Of a DNA stretch of 64,000 nucleotides, positions 50,274-59,703 are shown piece by piece. The position numbers were made by a program, and so were the translations under genes. Numbering within the stretch: the first letter of the stretch is position 1; every line of letters begins with the position of its first letter. Source of the stretch: an uncultured beta proteobacterium (GTDB taxonomy: Bacteria > Pseudomonadota > Gammaproteobacteria > Burkholderiales > SG8-41); assembly GCA_903905655.1 (NCBI GenBank), contig CAIVHG010000015.1, positions 46,760-110,759 of the forward strand, in the 5' to 3' direction. The notes under the pieces are model-generated. The model saw only the letters and a list, made by a program, of their open reading frames with translations, did no database searches and was not told the origin of the DNA.

Positions 50274-51050
50274 ATGAGCGCGTCCCTGACTACTTCAAGC
50301 CCGGCACAGCCGCGACCCGATCTGGCGTTCGTGGTCAGCGATCTGCAGCGCACGTTCATGAGAGTTGCCGGCAACCTGCGTTGGTACGAACAAAGCTGGC
50401 TCGGCGTGCCGGTGTGGCAGCTCGCCGATGATCTGGTGGCGCTGCAGCGCATCGTGTGCGATGCCCAACCCAGATGGATCGTCGAGACCGGAACCAAGTT
50501 CGGTGGTTCGGCGATTTTCTTCGCTTCGCTGCTCGCACTGCTGGGACGCACGCCTCAGACCGGCGGCGTGATCACGGTCGACGCGCACGAGACCGCTGAG
50601 GCTCGGGCACTGCTGGCAGACGAGCCGCACCATCTGGCGCCCTTCGTGCGTCAACGCATCATCGGCGATGCCAAAGCGCCGCAAACGCTGGCGGCCATTC
50701 GCGCGATAATCGCATCAGATCCCGGACCCGTATTGGTGTTCCTGGACGATTGGCACGATGGCGAGCACGTCTACGCCGAACTCGGGCTTTATTCGCAACT
50801 GGTGACACCCGGCGGATTCCTGATCGTGGCCGACACCACATTCGCGGATCTCGCGGATACGCCAATCGTCGCGCCATGCGAAAAATACCCCGATGCAAAA
50901 CGATCCAATCCGCGCGTGGCGCTGCAGCGCTTTCTGGCGCAGCGCAGCGACTTCGTCGCGGTCGGTGATTACACCCGGACCGGGATCAGCAATTTTCCAG
51001 ACAGCGTGCTGCGCAGGGTCGCCGGGGGCGGGGAGGGTGAGCCTGGATGA
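50274..51050 (+). CDS. CmcI/cephalosporin-hydroxylase-like SAM-dependent methyltransferase family protein
   Basis: RWIVETGTKFGGSAIFFASLLALLG...GPVLVFLDDWHDGEHVYAELGLYSQLVTPGGFLIVADT. Confidence 0.78.
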   Translation: MSASLTTSSPAQPRPDLAFVVSDLQRTFMRVAGNLRWYEQSWLGVPVWQLADDLVALQRIVCDAQPRWIVETGTKFGGSAIFFASLLALLGRTPQTGGVITVDAHETAEARALLADEPHHLAPFVRQRIIGDAKAPQTLAAIRAIIASDPGPVLVFLDDWHDGEHVYAELGLYSQLVTPGGFLIVADTTFADLADTPIVAPCEKYPDAKRSNPRVALQRFLAQRSDFVAVGDYTRTGISNFPDSVLRRVAGGGEGEPG

Positions 51051-51583
51051 TACGAAAGGGCATACACCGCACGGCAGTGGTGGAGTGTTACGGCTCCGCA
51101 GCTATACCCGAATCTACGATCATCGAGCCGCTTGCCGTGGTCTACGTGGGCGAGCGGGGCAGGCTCACATTGGGCGAGAGGAACACGCTCTATCCGGGGG
51201 TCACGCTACGCATCGATCAGGGATGGATGGAAACCGGCGCTGAGGTTTCATTCGGATCAGGCTGCCACATTTATGAGCCGCGCGCCGGCCTCACCATCGG
51301 CGACCACTGCATGATCGCCGGCGGGGTTCTGATCTGCGGCGTCAACCATGGCTATGCCTTGAGGGGCGTGCCGATGCGGCAGCAGGCAAGCGCCGCGGCG
51401 CCGATCGTCATCGGAGTAGATGTCTGGATCGGCATGGGCGCCATCATCCTGCCGGGCGTCACGCTTGGCGCTGGCGCGATCGTCGGCGCGGGAGCGGTCG
51501 TCACCTCCGACGTTGCGCCCGGTGCGATGGTGAATGGGGTCCCGGCGAGATTCGTGAAATCCAGAAAGGGGGTTGGAGCATGA
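51047..51583 (+). CDS. Left-handed beta-helix (hexapeptide) acyltransferase
   Basis: Hexapeptide repeats ...GDHCMIAGGVLICGVNHGY...VDVWIGMGAIILPGVTLGAGAIVGAGAVVTSDVAPGAMVNGVPARFVK; ATGA overlap. Confidence 0.9.
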   Translation: MIRKGIHRTAVVECYGSAAIPESTIIEPLAVVYVGERGRLTLGERNTLYPGVTLRIDQGWMETGAEVSFGSGCHIYEPRAGLTIGDHCMIAGGVLICGVNHGYALRGVPMRQQASAAAPIVIGVDVWIGMGAIILPGVTLGAGAIVGAGAVVTSDVAPGAMVNGVPARFVKSRKGVGA

Positions 51584-52119
51584 AGCTGCATCTGGGCTGC
51601 GGCCCGCGCTACATTCCAGGGTGGGTGCATATGGACGCACGGCCCGCGCCGCATGTCGACATCGTGGGCCCCGTGGAGCGGTTGCCGCTCGCTGACGCCA
51701 GCGTTTCTTTCATCTATGCGAGCCATATCCTCGAGCATTTCGACCGCCATCACTACAAGGCGGTGCTCGCGGAATGGTACAGGGTCCTGGCAAGCCAAGG
51801 CGTGTTGCGCCTGGCGGTCCCGGATTTCGCGGCGTGCGCGGCGATCTACTACGAGCGCGGCCTCGAAGACGGCCTGAGCGGACTGGTCGGGCTGATCGTC
51901 GGCGGGCAGCGCAACGGCTACGATTACCACAAGATGATCTTCGACGAGGATTACCTGCGCGACGATCTGCTCGAGATCGGCTTCGGGGAAGTGCGGCGCT
52001 GGGACTGGCGAGCGACCGAGCATGCAGCGGTCGACGACTATTCCCAATCCTACCTGCCGCATCTGCACAAGGACGACGGCCGGCTGATGAGCCTCAACCT
52101 GGAGGCGGTGAAAGCCTGA
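51580..52119 (+). CDS. Class I SAM-dependent methyltransferase
   Basis: MKLHLGCGPRYIPGWVHMDARPAPHVDIVGPVERLPLADASVSFIYASHILEHF; ATGA overlap with acyltransferase. Confidence 0.9.
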   Translation: MKLHLGCGPRYIPGWVHMDARPAPHVDIVGPVERLPLADASVSFIYASHILEHFDRHHYKAVLAEWYRVLASQGVLRLAVPDFAACAAIYYERGLEDGLSGLVGLIVGGQRNGYDYHKMIFDEDYLRDDLLEIGFGEVRRWDWRATEHAAVDDYSQSYLPHLHKDDGRLMSLNLEAVKA

Positions 52120-52168
52120 TGCAGACACGCTGCGGTGCCTAACCCACTCGCGCCGATTTGAGTTTGAT

Positions 52169-52342
52169 ATGGCGGGTGTAACCCGCCCTACAACGGCTGG
52201 CCGGCTGCGCGCCGGGTCGACGTAGGGCGCGCGGACTCGTTACTGGCGAAGCCAGGGGTTTGCGGGAAGCGCGCCAGTGCACTCGCTCCCGCCCCGGATC
52301 GCTTCGCGAACGCCGTGTCGCGAGTGCGGTCACACCCGCCAT
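52169..52342. repeat. Structured intergenic REP/BIME-like element, copy 2
   Basis: ATGGCGGGTGT (52169-52179)/ACACCCGCCAT (52332-52342); GGCGGGT-gta-ACCCGCC then CTAC; GTAG + GGCGCGC (52226-52232)/GCGCGCC (52269-52275); CTGGC-gaa-GCCAG (52243-52255); GCACTCGC (52279-52286)/GCGAGTGC (52320-52327). Confidence 0.85.
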
Positions 52343-52405
52343 TGAAGATTCGCATTACGCCTGAAACAGATAACTGGGTCTACCAGGCGATCATAGACAC
52401 CGCAG

Positions 52406-53038
52406 CTAGTCCACGAGGTTGTGGGTGACGGCGTAGTGGGTGAGCTCGGCGTTGTTCTTGAGCCGCATCTTCTCCAGCACCCGCGCACGGTAGACGCTGA
52501 CGGTCTTGGCGCTGATCGACATCTGCTGCGCAATGTCGATCAGGCTCTTGCCCGCGGCGATCTGGCACAGCGTCTGGTATTCGCGCTCCGACAGCGCTTC
52601 GTGCAGCTGCTTGTCGCCGTCATCGCCCAAGGCATTGGCCAACTCCTCGGCCGCCGCGTTGGTCAGATACTTGTGTCCGGCGTGCACCGTGCGGATCGCG
52701 CCCAGCAACTCGGCGGGTGCGCTCTGCTTGGTCAGATATCCGGACGCTCCCGCCTTGAGCGCGCGCACCGCGTACTGCTTTTCGGGATAGGCCGAGAGCA
52801 TCAGGACGTGTATCTTGGGAAATTCCCTGCGGATCATGGTCAGCGTTTCGATGCCGTTGCGGTCCGGCATCGAGATATCGAGCAGCACCACGTCGCAGGG
52901 CGTGGCGCGCAGCATACGCATTGCCTCTGCGCTGCTGCCGGCTTCGCCAGTGACCTGGACGTCTTTGCTCTCGGCTGCGATCTGATGCAGGCCGCGCCGC
53001 AGTATGGCGTGGTCGTCGACGATGGTTATGCGTATCAT
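52406..53038 (-). CDS. NarL/FixJ family response regulator
   Basis: REC (IVDDHAIL...DVVLLDISMPDRNG) plus LuxR HTH (LSEREYQTLCQIAAGKSLIDIAQQMSISAKTVSVYRARVLEKM). Confidence 0.94.
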   Translation of the reverse strand: MIRITIVDDHAILRRGLHQIAAESKDVQVTGEAGSSAEAMRMLRATPCDVVLLDISMPDRNGIETLTMIRREFPKIHVLMLSAYPEKQYAVRALKAGASGYLTKQSAPAELLGAIRTVHAGHKYLTNAAAEELANALGDDGDKQLHEALSEREYQTLCQIAAGKSLIDIAQQMSISAKTVSVYRARVLEKMRLKNNAELTHYAVTHNLVD

Positions 53039-54543
53039 GGATTCTCAGGCGTATCGATGTCGAGTTGAAGTTGACGGGCGGATTCGATCGGCAGCATCAC
53101 GCGCACGACCGTGCCCGCCCCGGGCTTGCCCTCGACGGTGACTTCGCCGCCCAGATGGCGGGCGCGCTCGCGCATGCCGCGCAGGCCGAAAGACGCCGCC
53201 TTGTGCAAGTCGTCTTCGGTCATGCCGCGGCCATCGTCGGTTACCATCAGGCAGACTTCGTCCTGCTCGATGTCAAGCAGGACCGCGACGCGGGTTGCGG
53301 ACGCGTGCTTGGTGACGTTGGTCAGAGTCTCGCGGAAGATGCTGAACAGGGCGGTGGCGAGTTCGGCATCCAGATGACTGTCCTCTCCCGAGCAGCGCAC
53401 CGTGCATGGCATATTCATGCGGTGCGAAAATTGCCCGGCTTCCCATTCGACTGCAGCCGAGAGACCGAGGTCCAGCAGCGGCGGCCGCAGATCGTGCGCG
53501 ATGCGCGCCGTGATCTCCATCGTGTGGTCGATCAGTGTTTCCACCGAGTCCAGCTTGTTGCGGAGATCTGGGGATGCTTCGCCGAGCCGGCTGGCGAGCG
53601 ACAGGATCTCGATTTTCATCGCCGTCAGGTTGCCGCCGATTTCATCGTGGACTTCGCGCGCAATGCGCGTGCGCTCGATTTCCTTCGCCTTCTGCAGATG
53701 GGACGAGAGTTCCGAGAGCTGCTGGCGCGAGCGCACGAGCTCTAATTCCGCTGCTTTGCGATCCGATACATTCTCGATGATTCCATCCCACTGGATGCGG
53801 TCATCTTTCAGCAGGCGCGGGCGCATGCGAACCTCGATCCATTTTACGCGCCCGTCGGAGGCAGCAGAGATGCGCCCTTCCCAACTCACTGGTTGAAGCG
53901 TCAGCGCCGATTCGGCGATGCGATCCTGCAGACTGACGTTGCCGCCATCGAGCATGATGTTGAACAGGTGCCCGACATCGGCTTGCAGAACCTGCGGCGT
54001 CACCTCGAGCAGCCGGTTGCTGGCATCGCTGATGTACGAGATCCCGTAGCTGCCCTGGGGATCGCAGGTCAACTGGAAGACCACCCCCGGAATGTTGGCG
54101 ACCATCGCGCGCAACTGGCTTTCGGCCTGCTCGGTTTCAACGCGCAGCTTGCGCACCGAGCGGCGGATCACGCTTTCGCGCAGCTCGCGCTCGATCGCCG
54201 GGACCAGCCGCGAGGGATTGGTCTTCATCACGTAGTCGTTGGCCCCCGCGCGCATCGCCTCCACCGCGAATACTTCGCTCATGGTCCCGGAGGCGATGAT
54301 GAAGGGCAGGTCCGGATCGTGCATCTTGGCGAGCTGCAGGGCATCGAGGCCGCTGAACTGCGGCAGGTGATAATCGGAGATCACGAGATTCCAGGGCTTG
54401 CGCGCGAACTCGCTGCGCATCTCCGCCGCGGTTTCGACGCGTGCATGTTCGACGCGATAGCCGCCGCGCGCGATTTCGCCGATTAGCAGGTCTGCGTCAT
54501 CGAGCGAATGCTCGACCATCAGCACGCGTAACTGCGTACGCAT
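53035..54543 (-). CDS. REC-PAS-HisKA_3-HATPase sensor kinase
   Basis: N-term MVEHSLDDADLLIGEI...LVISDYHLPQFSG; C-term EIERTRIAREVHDEIGGNLTAMKIE and DDGRGMTEDDLHKAASFGLRGMRERARHLGGEV; overlaps regulator by 4 nt. Confidence 0.92.
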   Translation of the reverse strand: MRTQLRVLMVEHSLDDADLLIGEIARGGYRVEHARVETAAEMRSEFARKPWNLVISDYHLPQFSGLDALQLAKMHDPDLPFIIASGTMSEVFAVEAMRAGANDYVMKTNPSRLVPAIERELRESVIRRSVRKLRVETEQAESQLRAMVANIPGVVFQLTCDPQGSYGISYISDASNRLLEVTPQVLQADVGHLFNIMLDGGNVSLQDRIAESALTLQPVSWEGRISAASDGRVKWIEVRMRPRLLKDDRIQWDGIIENVSDRKAAELELVRSRQQLSELSSHLQKAKEIERTRIAREVHDEIGGNLTAMKIEILSLASRLGEASPDLRNKLDSVETLIDHTMEITARIAHDLRPPLLDLGLSAAVEWEAGQFSHRMNMPCTVRCSGEDSHLDAELATALFSIFRETLTNVTKHASATRVAVLLDIEQDEVCLMVTDDGRGMTEDDLHKAASFGLRGMRERARHLGGEVTVEGKPGAGTVVRVMLPIESARQLQLDIDTPENP

Positions 54544-54877
54544 CAGCTAGTTCCAGGTTGTGGGCGGTGCAGGCTGCGCAGCTGCAGTCGGAAGCGGATG
54601 CTGAAAAGCCGCTGGCAGGTTCTTAAAGTTGTGATGCGCCGCTGCCGATATCCGGATATAGGATGCATCACGGTGCTCAGTTGCAGGGCGGGGTGCATAT
54701 TTTTCGGGCTCGATGCGGGATGGGCTTAGCGCATGGCAGCAATCGGGATGAGCCATTGCGCTCCTCCCGGAAGCGACATCAGCTACGAGACCGATATTGT
54801 GGACACTTTTGACGCATTCTGCAAATTGCCGTGCAGGAGCAGTCGATGCAGGACGAAACCGGCTAAGGGTTCAGACT

Positions 54878-55243
54878 ATGGCGCAGACGATACTTACAGT
54901 AGACGATTCCGCATCCATCCGGCGCATGATCGCTTTTTCCCTGCACGAGGCGGGCTACGAGGTGATTCAGGCGGTCGACGGCGCGGACGGTTACGCCAAG
55001 AGCCAGGGCGCGGCCATCGCGCTGGTGCTGACCGATCAGAACATGCCCAACATGGACGGTTGCACGCTCATCCGCTCGCTGCGCGCGCTGCCGGCTTATC
55101 AACGCATTCCCATGCTGCTGCTCACCACCGAAGATGGCGATGACATCAAGGTGCGCGCCCGCGAAGCCGGGGCCACCGGACGGCTGGTGAAGCCGTTCGA
55201 GCCGCAGCAGCTGCTCGAGGTCGTGCGTAAGCTGATCGGTTGA
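54878..55243 (+). CDS. cheY: Chemotaxis response regulator CheY
   Basis: MAQTILTVDDSASIRRMIAFSLHEAGYEV...LVLTDQNMPNMDG; immediately upstream of cheA. Confidence 0.9.
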   Translation: MAQTILTVDDSASIRRMIAFSLHEAGYEVIQAVDGADGYAKSQGAAIALVLTDQNMPNMDGCTLIRSLRALPAYQRIPMLLLTTEDGDDIKVRAREAGATGRLVKPFEPQQLLEVVRKLIG

Positions 55244-55365
55244 CCGCAAATGCGGCTCAACGCAGGGATAGCGGCGTGATCCGGGTTCTGTTCCGGGCAT
55301 AGCCGCCGCGTGCCCTCGGTTACGCTCATAGCCGGGATTATCAAACGAACGACTTAGGGTGGCAC

Positions 55366-57336
55366 TTGGGCAGCGATCTCAAAGAGTTCTACCAGGTTTT
55401 CTTCGAAGAGGCCGCGGAGTTGCTCGCGGATATGGAGCGGCTGCTGCTTGGACTTGACGTCGCCGCTCCGCAGGCGGAGGACCTCAATGCCATCTTTCGC
55501 GCCGCGCACTCGATCAAGGGCGGCGCCGCCACCTTCGGATTTACCGATATGGCGCAGCTCACGCACACGCTCGAATCCCTGCTCGACCGGCTGCGCAAGG
55601 CGGAACTCGGCCTGGCAAGCGGCATGATCGATGTGTTTCTGGAGGCGGCCGACGTGCTCAAGGAGCAGCTGGCCGCCCATCGCGAGGAGCGCAACACGGA
55701 CGCGGCGCCTGCGCTCGCGGTGGGCGCACGCCTCAAAGCGCTGGAAGGCGGCACGCCCCCCGCAATGCCGGTGCCGCACCCAGCTCCGGCGGCGGCGCAG
55801 GCGGCGCCCGCTCAGGCGGGCGCGCTGCAACAGCTGTTCCACATCGAGTTTTCCGCATGCGGAGTCGCGCCGGCGGTACTCGATCATCTGCTTACGGATC
55901 TTGCGGAACGCGGTGTGCTGGAGCAGATCGATGGCGCCGCCACGGCTGACGACAGGCGCGTGATGCGGCTCCTCACCAGTGCGAGCGAGGAAGATATCTG
56001 GGAAGCGCTCGCTTTTGTCGTCGATCCGGCCCAGCTCAAGATCGAAATCGCGCCAGCGCCGGCTGCCGCACTGGTTGCGGTCGCCGTTGCCGTCGACACT
56101 GCGCCGCAGGGGCGCCCGCCTGCGGCAGTGCATGCCGATGAACCGCGATCGGCCAGCGCCTCCGGCGAAAGCTCTTCCATCCGGGTGAGCGTATCCAAGG
56201 TGGATCAGCTGATCAATCTCGTCGGCGAGCTCGTCATTACTCAGGCGATGCTCGCCGAGACCGCGTCCAAGGCCGACGCGGTGCTCTACGAGCAGCTGCT
56301 CAACGGCATGAGTCAGCTCGAGCGCAACACGCGAGATCTGCAGGAATCGGTGATGTCGATCCGCATGCTGCCTATCAGCTTTGTGTTCAGCCGCTTCCCG
56401 CGCGTGGTGCGCGACCTGGCGGCGAAGCTCGGCAAGCAGGTGGAACTGAAGACCGTAGGCGAAGGCACCGAGCTCGACAAGGGCTTAATCGAGAAGCTCG
56501 CGGACCCGCTCAATCATCTGGTGCGCAACAGCCTGGATCACGGCATCGAGACGCCTGCCGAGCGCAGCGCTTGCGGCAAGCCCGCGCACGGCACGATCAC
56601 GCTGCGCGCTTTTCACCAGAGCGGCAATGTGATCGTCGAAGTCAGCGATGACGGCGCCGGGCTCAACCGCGAAAGAATATTCGCCAAGGCACAGGCGCGC
56701 GGGATGCCGGTGCACGAGGGCATGGCCGATGGCGAAGTGTGGCCGTTGATATTCGAGGCCGGATTTTCCACCGCCGAAGTCGTCACCGATGTATCGGGGC
56801 GCGGCGTGGGCATGGACGTGGTGAAGCGCAACATTACCGCGCTCGGCGGACGCGTCGACATCAGCTCGGTGCGCGGCGCGGGCACCCGCATCTCGATCCG
56901 CCTGCCGCTCACGCTTGCCATCCTCGACGGGCTTTCGGTGGCGGTTGGGGACGAGCTTTTCATCGTGCCGCTCACCAATATCGTGGAATCGCTGCAGCCG
57001 GCCGCTGCCGACGTGAGCACCATTTCCGGAGGCGGCCGTGTGATTCATGTCCGTGGCGAATACCTGCCGCTCGTCGCCCTGCATCAGGTATTTCACATCC
57101 GGCCCAAGGTCGCCGAGGTGCAGCGCGGCATCGTCGTCATCCTCGAGACCGAAGGCAAGAAGACCGCGATGTTGGTTGATGCGCTGATCGGGCAGCACCA
57201 GGTCGTGATCAAAAGCCTGGAATCGAATTACCGGCGCGTGCACGGCGTTTCCGGCGCCACCATCATGGGCGACGGCAGAGTGGCGCTGATCCTCGACGCG
57301 GTCGCGATCGCGCACGAAGCGGCAGCAGCGCATTGA
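55366..57336 (+). CDS. cheA: Chemotaxis histidine kinase CheA (TTG start)
   Basis: Hpt AAHSIKGGAATFGF; LVRNSLDHGIETPAER; CheW-like C-terminus. Confidence 0.96.
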   Translation: MGSDLKEFYQVFFEEAAELLADMERLLLGLDVAAPQAEDLNAIFRAAHSIKGGAATFGFTDMAQLTHTLESLLDRLRKAELGLASGMIDVFLEAADVLKEQLAAHREERNTDAAPALAVGARLKALEGGTPPAMPVPHPAPAAAQAAPAQAGALQQLFHIEFSACGVAPAVLDHLLTDLAERGVLEQIDGAATADDRRVMRLLTSASEEDIWEALAFVVDPAQLKIEIAPAPAAALVAVAVAVDTAPQGRPPAAVHADEPRSASASGESSSIRVSVSKVDQLINLVGELVITQAMLAETASKADAVLYEQLLNGMSQLERNTRDLQESVMSIRMLPISFVFSRFPRVVRDLAAKLGKQVELKTVGEGTELDKGLIEKLADPLNHLVRNSLDHGIETPAERSACGKPAHGTITLRAFHQSGNVIVEVSDDGAGLNRERIFAKAQARGMPVHEGMADGEVWPLIFEAGFSTAEVVTDVSGRGVGMDVVKRNITALGGRVDISSVRGAGTRISIRLPLTLAILDGLSVAVGDELFIVPLTNIVESLQPAAADVSTISGGGRVIHVRGEYLPLVALHQVFHIRPKVAEVQRGIVVILETEGKKTAMLVDALIGQHQVVIKSLESNYRRVHGVSGATIMGDGRVALILDAVAIAHEAAAAH

Positions 57337-57399
57337 ACTACAGCCTGCAAAGTGCGCGCAGCGCGGCACGCTTACCAGCAATCCATCAGGGGGCATGAC

Positions 57400-57912
57400 A
57401 TGACAGAGGCAGCGTTACATGAGAGCACTACGCCGGCGGCAGCGGGGGCGGCGTTAGGCGTGGGACGCGAATATCTGACGTTTACTCTGGGAGCGGAAGG
57501 TTACGGCATCGATATCCTCAAGGTGCAGGAAATCCGCGGCTATGAAGCCGTGACCAAGATCGCGAACGCTCCCGAATTCATCAAAGGCGTGGTCAACCTG
57601 CGCGGCACCATCGTGCCCATCGTGGACATGCGTATCAAATTCAATCTGGGCGCTGCGGAGTACAACCAGTTTACGGTGGTGATCGTGCTCAACCTCTCGG
57701 GCCGCGTCGTGGGCATGGTGGTGGACAGCGTGTCCGACGTGATTGCGCTCACCCCGCAGCAGATCCGGCCGGCGCCGGATTTCTCCTCTGCCTTCGACAC
57801 CCAGTACATCACCGGCCTCGGTACGGTCGATGAGCGCATGCTGATATTGGTGGACATCGAGCGCCTGATGTCGGGGGCCGACATGGGGTTGATCGAACAG
57901 GCTGTGCACTGA
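57400..57912 (+). CDS. cheW: Chemotaxis coupling protein CheW
   Basis: [56 protein letters not shown]. Confidence 0.96.
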   Translation: MTEAALHESTTPAAAGAALGVGREYLTFTLGAEGYGIDILKVQEIRGYEAVTKIANAPEFIKGVVNLRGTIVPIVDMRIKFNLGAAEYNQFTVVIVLNLSGRVVGMVVDSVSDVIALTPQQIRPAPDFSSAFDTQYITGLGTVDERMLILVDIERLMSGADMGLIEQAVH

Positions 57913-57957
57913 CGGCGCGCGCAGACACGGGAAGCGCAGGAAGTCCGGGCAATCGTT

Positions 57958-59664
57958 ATGAAGAACCTCAAAGTATGGGTGCGGCTGGTGGCGGCGATCA
58001 GCCTCATGCTGCTCATCGCATGGTCGGTCATGATCACTGTGAGCTACACGGAACGGCGCGCGTCGTCCATCGCCCAGGCGCGGGATTTCGCCGCGAGCGT
58101 CAATCAGATGACCATGGCGACGCTATCCGGGATGATGTTCACCGGCGTCATGAAGCAGCGCGCGGTGTTTCTCGACCAAGTCCGCAACGCGGAAAATATC
58201 GAGGACCTCAAGGTCTTTCCCGGCAGCCGCATCGTCGCCGCGTACGGGGCGACGCCCGGCGCGGAGGTGCCGGCGGCCGAGGAGAAGGCGGTGATGGACA
58301 GCGGCAAGCCGTACTTCAGCACCACCCAGGACGAGGGCGTGCTGTGGGCCATCTTCCCGATATTGAATTCCAGCAATTACCTGGGCAAGAGCTGCATGGG
58401 TTGTCATCAGGGCGCCGAAGGCGAGGTGCTCGGCGCGGTAAGCATGAAAGTGAGCCTGAAGAAGACCCAGGCCGCACTGCGCAGTTTCAGCGGCTGGATC
58501 GCGCTGGTGGCTCTCGGTCTCAGCCTGCCCATGCTCGGCTGCGTCTACTGGCTGATCAGGCGCTTCGTCGCACGTCCTTTGGGCGGGGAACCGACGGCCG
58601 CGACCGCGGTTGCGGATCGCATTGCCGCGGGCGACCTCACGCATGCGGTAGCGGTTGAGGATGGGGACACGGCCAGCCTCATGGCAGCCATCGCCAAAAT
58701 GCAGCGCAACCTGTGCGAGGTGATCGGACAGATCAACGAGGCGACCAGCACGATTACGACGGCGGCGAAGGAAATCGCCTCCGGCAATGCCGACCTCTCG
58801 CAGCGGACCGAAGAGCAGGCCTCTTCACTAGAGGAGACGGCGAGCTCGATGGAGGAGCTGACTAGCACCGTCAAGCAGAACGCCGAGAATGCGAGGCAGG
58901 CCAATCAACTCGCGGCCGGCGCTTCGGAAGTGGCGGAAAAGGGCGGCGCAGTGGTCAAGCAGGTCGTGGATACGATGAACGGCATCTCGGCCTCCTCGAA
59001 GAAGATCGCCGACATCATCGGCGTCATTGACGGCATTGCATTCCAGACCAACATCCTCGCCCTGAATGCGGCGGTTGAAGCGGCGCGCGCCGGAGAGCAG
59101 GGGCGTGGTTTCGCGGTGGTCGCGACCGAAGTGCGCACGCTCGCGCAGCGCTCGGCGACGGCGGCCAAAGAGATCAAGGACCTGATTTCCGAATCCGTCA
59201 CCAAGGTCGATGACGGCACTAAATTCGTGGATCAGGCCGGCAAGACCATGCAGGAGGTTGTCACTGCTGTGCAGCGCGTGACCGACATCATGGCGGAGAT
59301 CACGGCAGCCTCGCAGGAGCAGTCCTCCGGCATCGAGCAGGTGAACCAGGCGGTCACGCAGATGGACGAGGTTACGCAGCAGAACGCGGCGCTCGTGGAG
59401 CAGGCTGCGGCGGCGGCCGAAAGCATGTGCGAGCAGGCTCAGCAGCTGGCGCAGGCGGTAAGTGCGTTCAAGCTGGAGCACTCAGTGGGCTGTGTCTTGC
59501 CGGTGGCGATCAAGGGGCAGGAGAAACCAGCGCAAACGCGCACGGCAAGCATCACCCGGATTGCAGCCCGGAAGCAGGCATCGGCCGCGCCCGCTGCGGC
59601 GCGCGCAGATGTGCCCGCAGGCAGAAAAATTTCCGGCGGCGACGGTGACTGGAGCGAGTTCTGA
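57958..59664 (+). CDS. Methyl-accepting chemotaxis protein with periplasmic CxxCH haem-binding motif
   Basis: TM1, sensor domain with [24 protein letters not shown]2, HAMP, MA domain; C-terminal DWSEF. Confidence 0.93.
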   Translation: MKNLKVWVRLVAAISLMLLIAWSVMITVSYTERRASSIAQARDFAASVNQMTMATLSGMMFTGVMKQRAVFLDQVRNAENIEDLKVFPGSRIVAAYGATPGAEVPAAEEKAVMDSGKPYFSTTQDEGVLWAIFPILNSSNYLGKSCMGCHQGAEGEVLGAVSMKVSLKKTQAALRSFSGWIALVALGLSLPMLGCVYWLIRRFVARPLGGEPTAATAVADRIAAGDLTHAVAVEDGDTASLMAAIAKMQRNLCEVIGQINEATSTITTAAKEIASGNADLSQRTEEQASSLEETASSMEELTSTVKQNAENARQANQLAAGASEVAEKGGAVVKQVVDTMNGISASSKKIADIIGVIDGIAFQTNILALNAAVEAARAGEQGRGFAVVATEVRTLAQRSATAAKEIKDLISESVTKVDDGTKFVDQAGKTMQEVVTAVQRVTDIMAEITAASQEQSSGIEQVNQAVTQMDEVTQQNAALVEQAAAAAESMCEQAQQLAQAVSAFKLEHSVGCVLPVAIKGQEKPAQTRTASITRIAARKQASAAPAAARADVPAGRKISGGDGDWSEF

Positions 59665-59703
59665 GGCGCGCCAGCAGTAACGCTGCGATCGAAGGGAGAC
59701 AAC

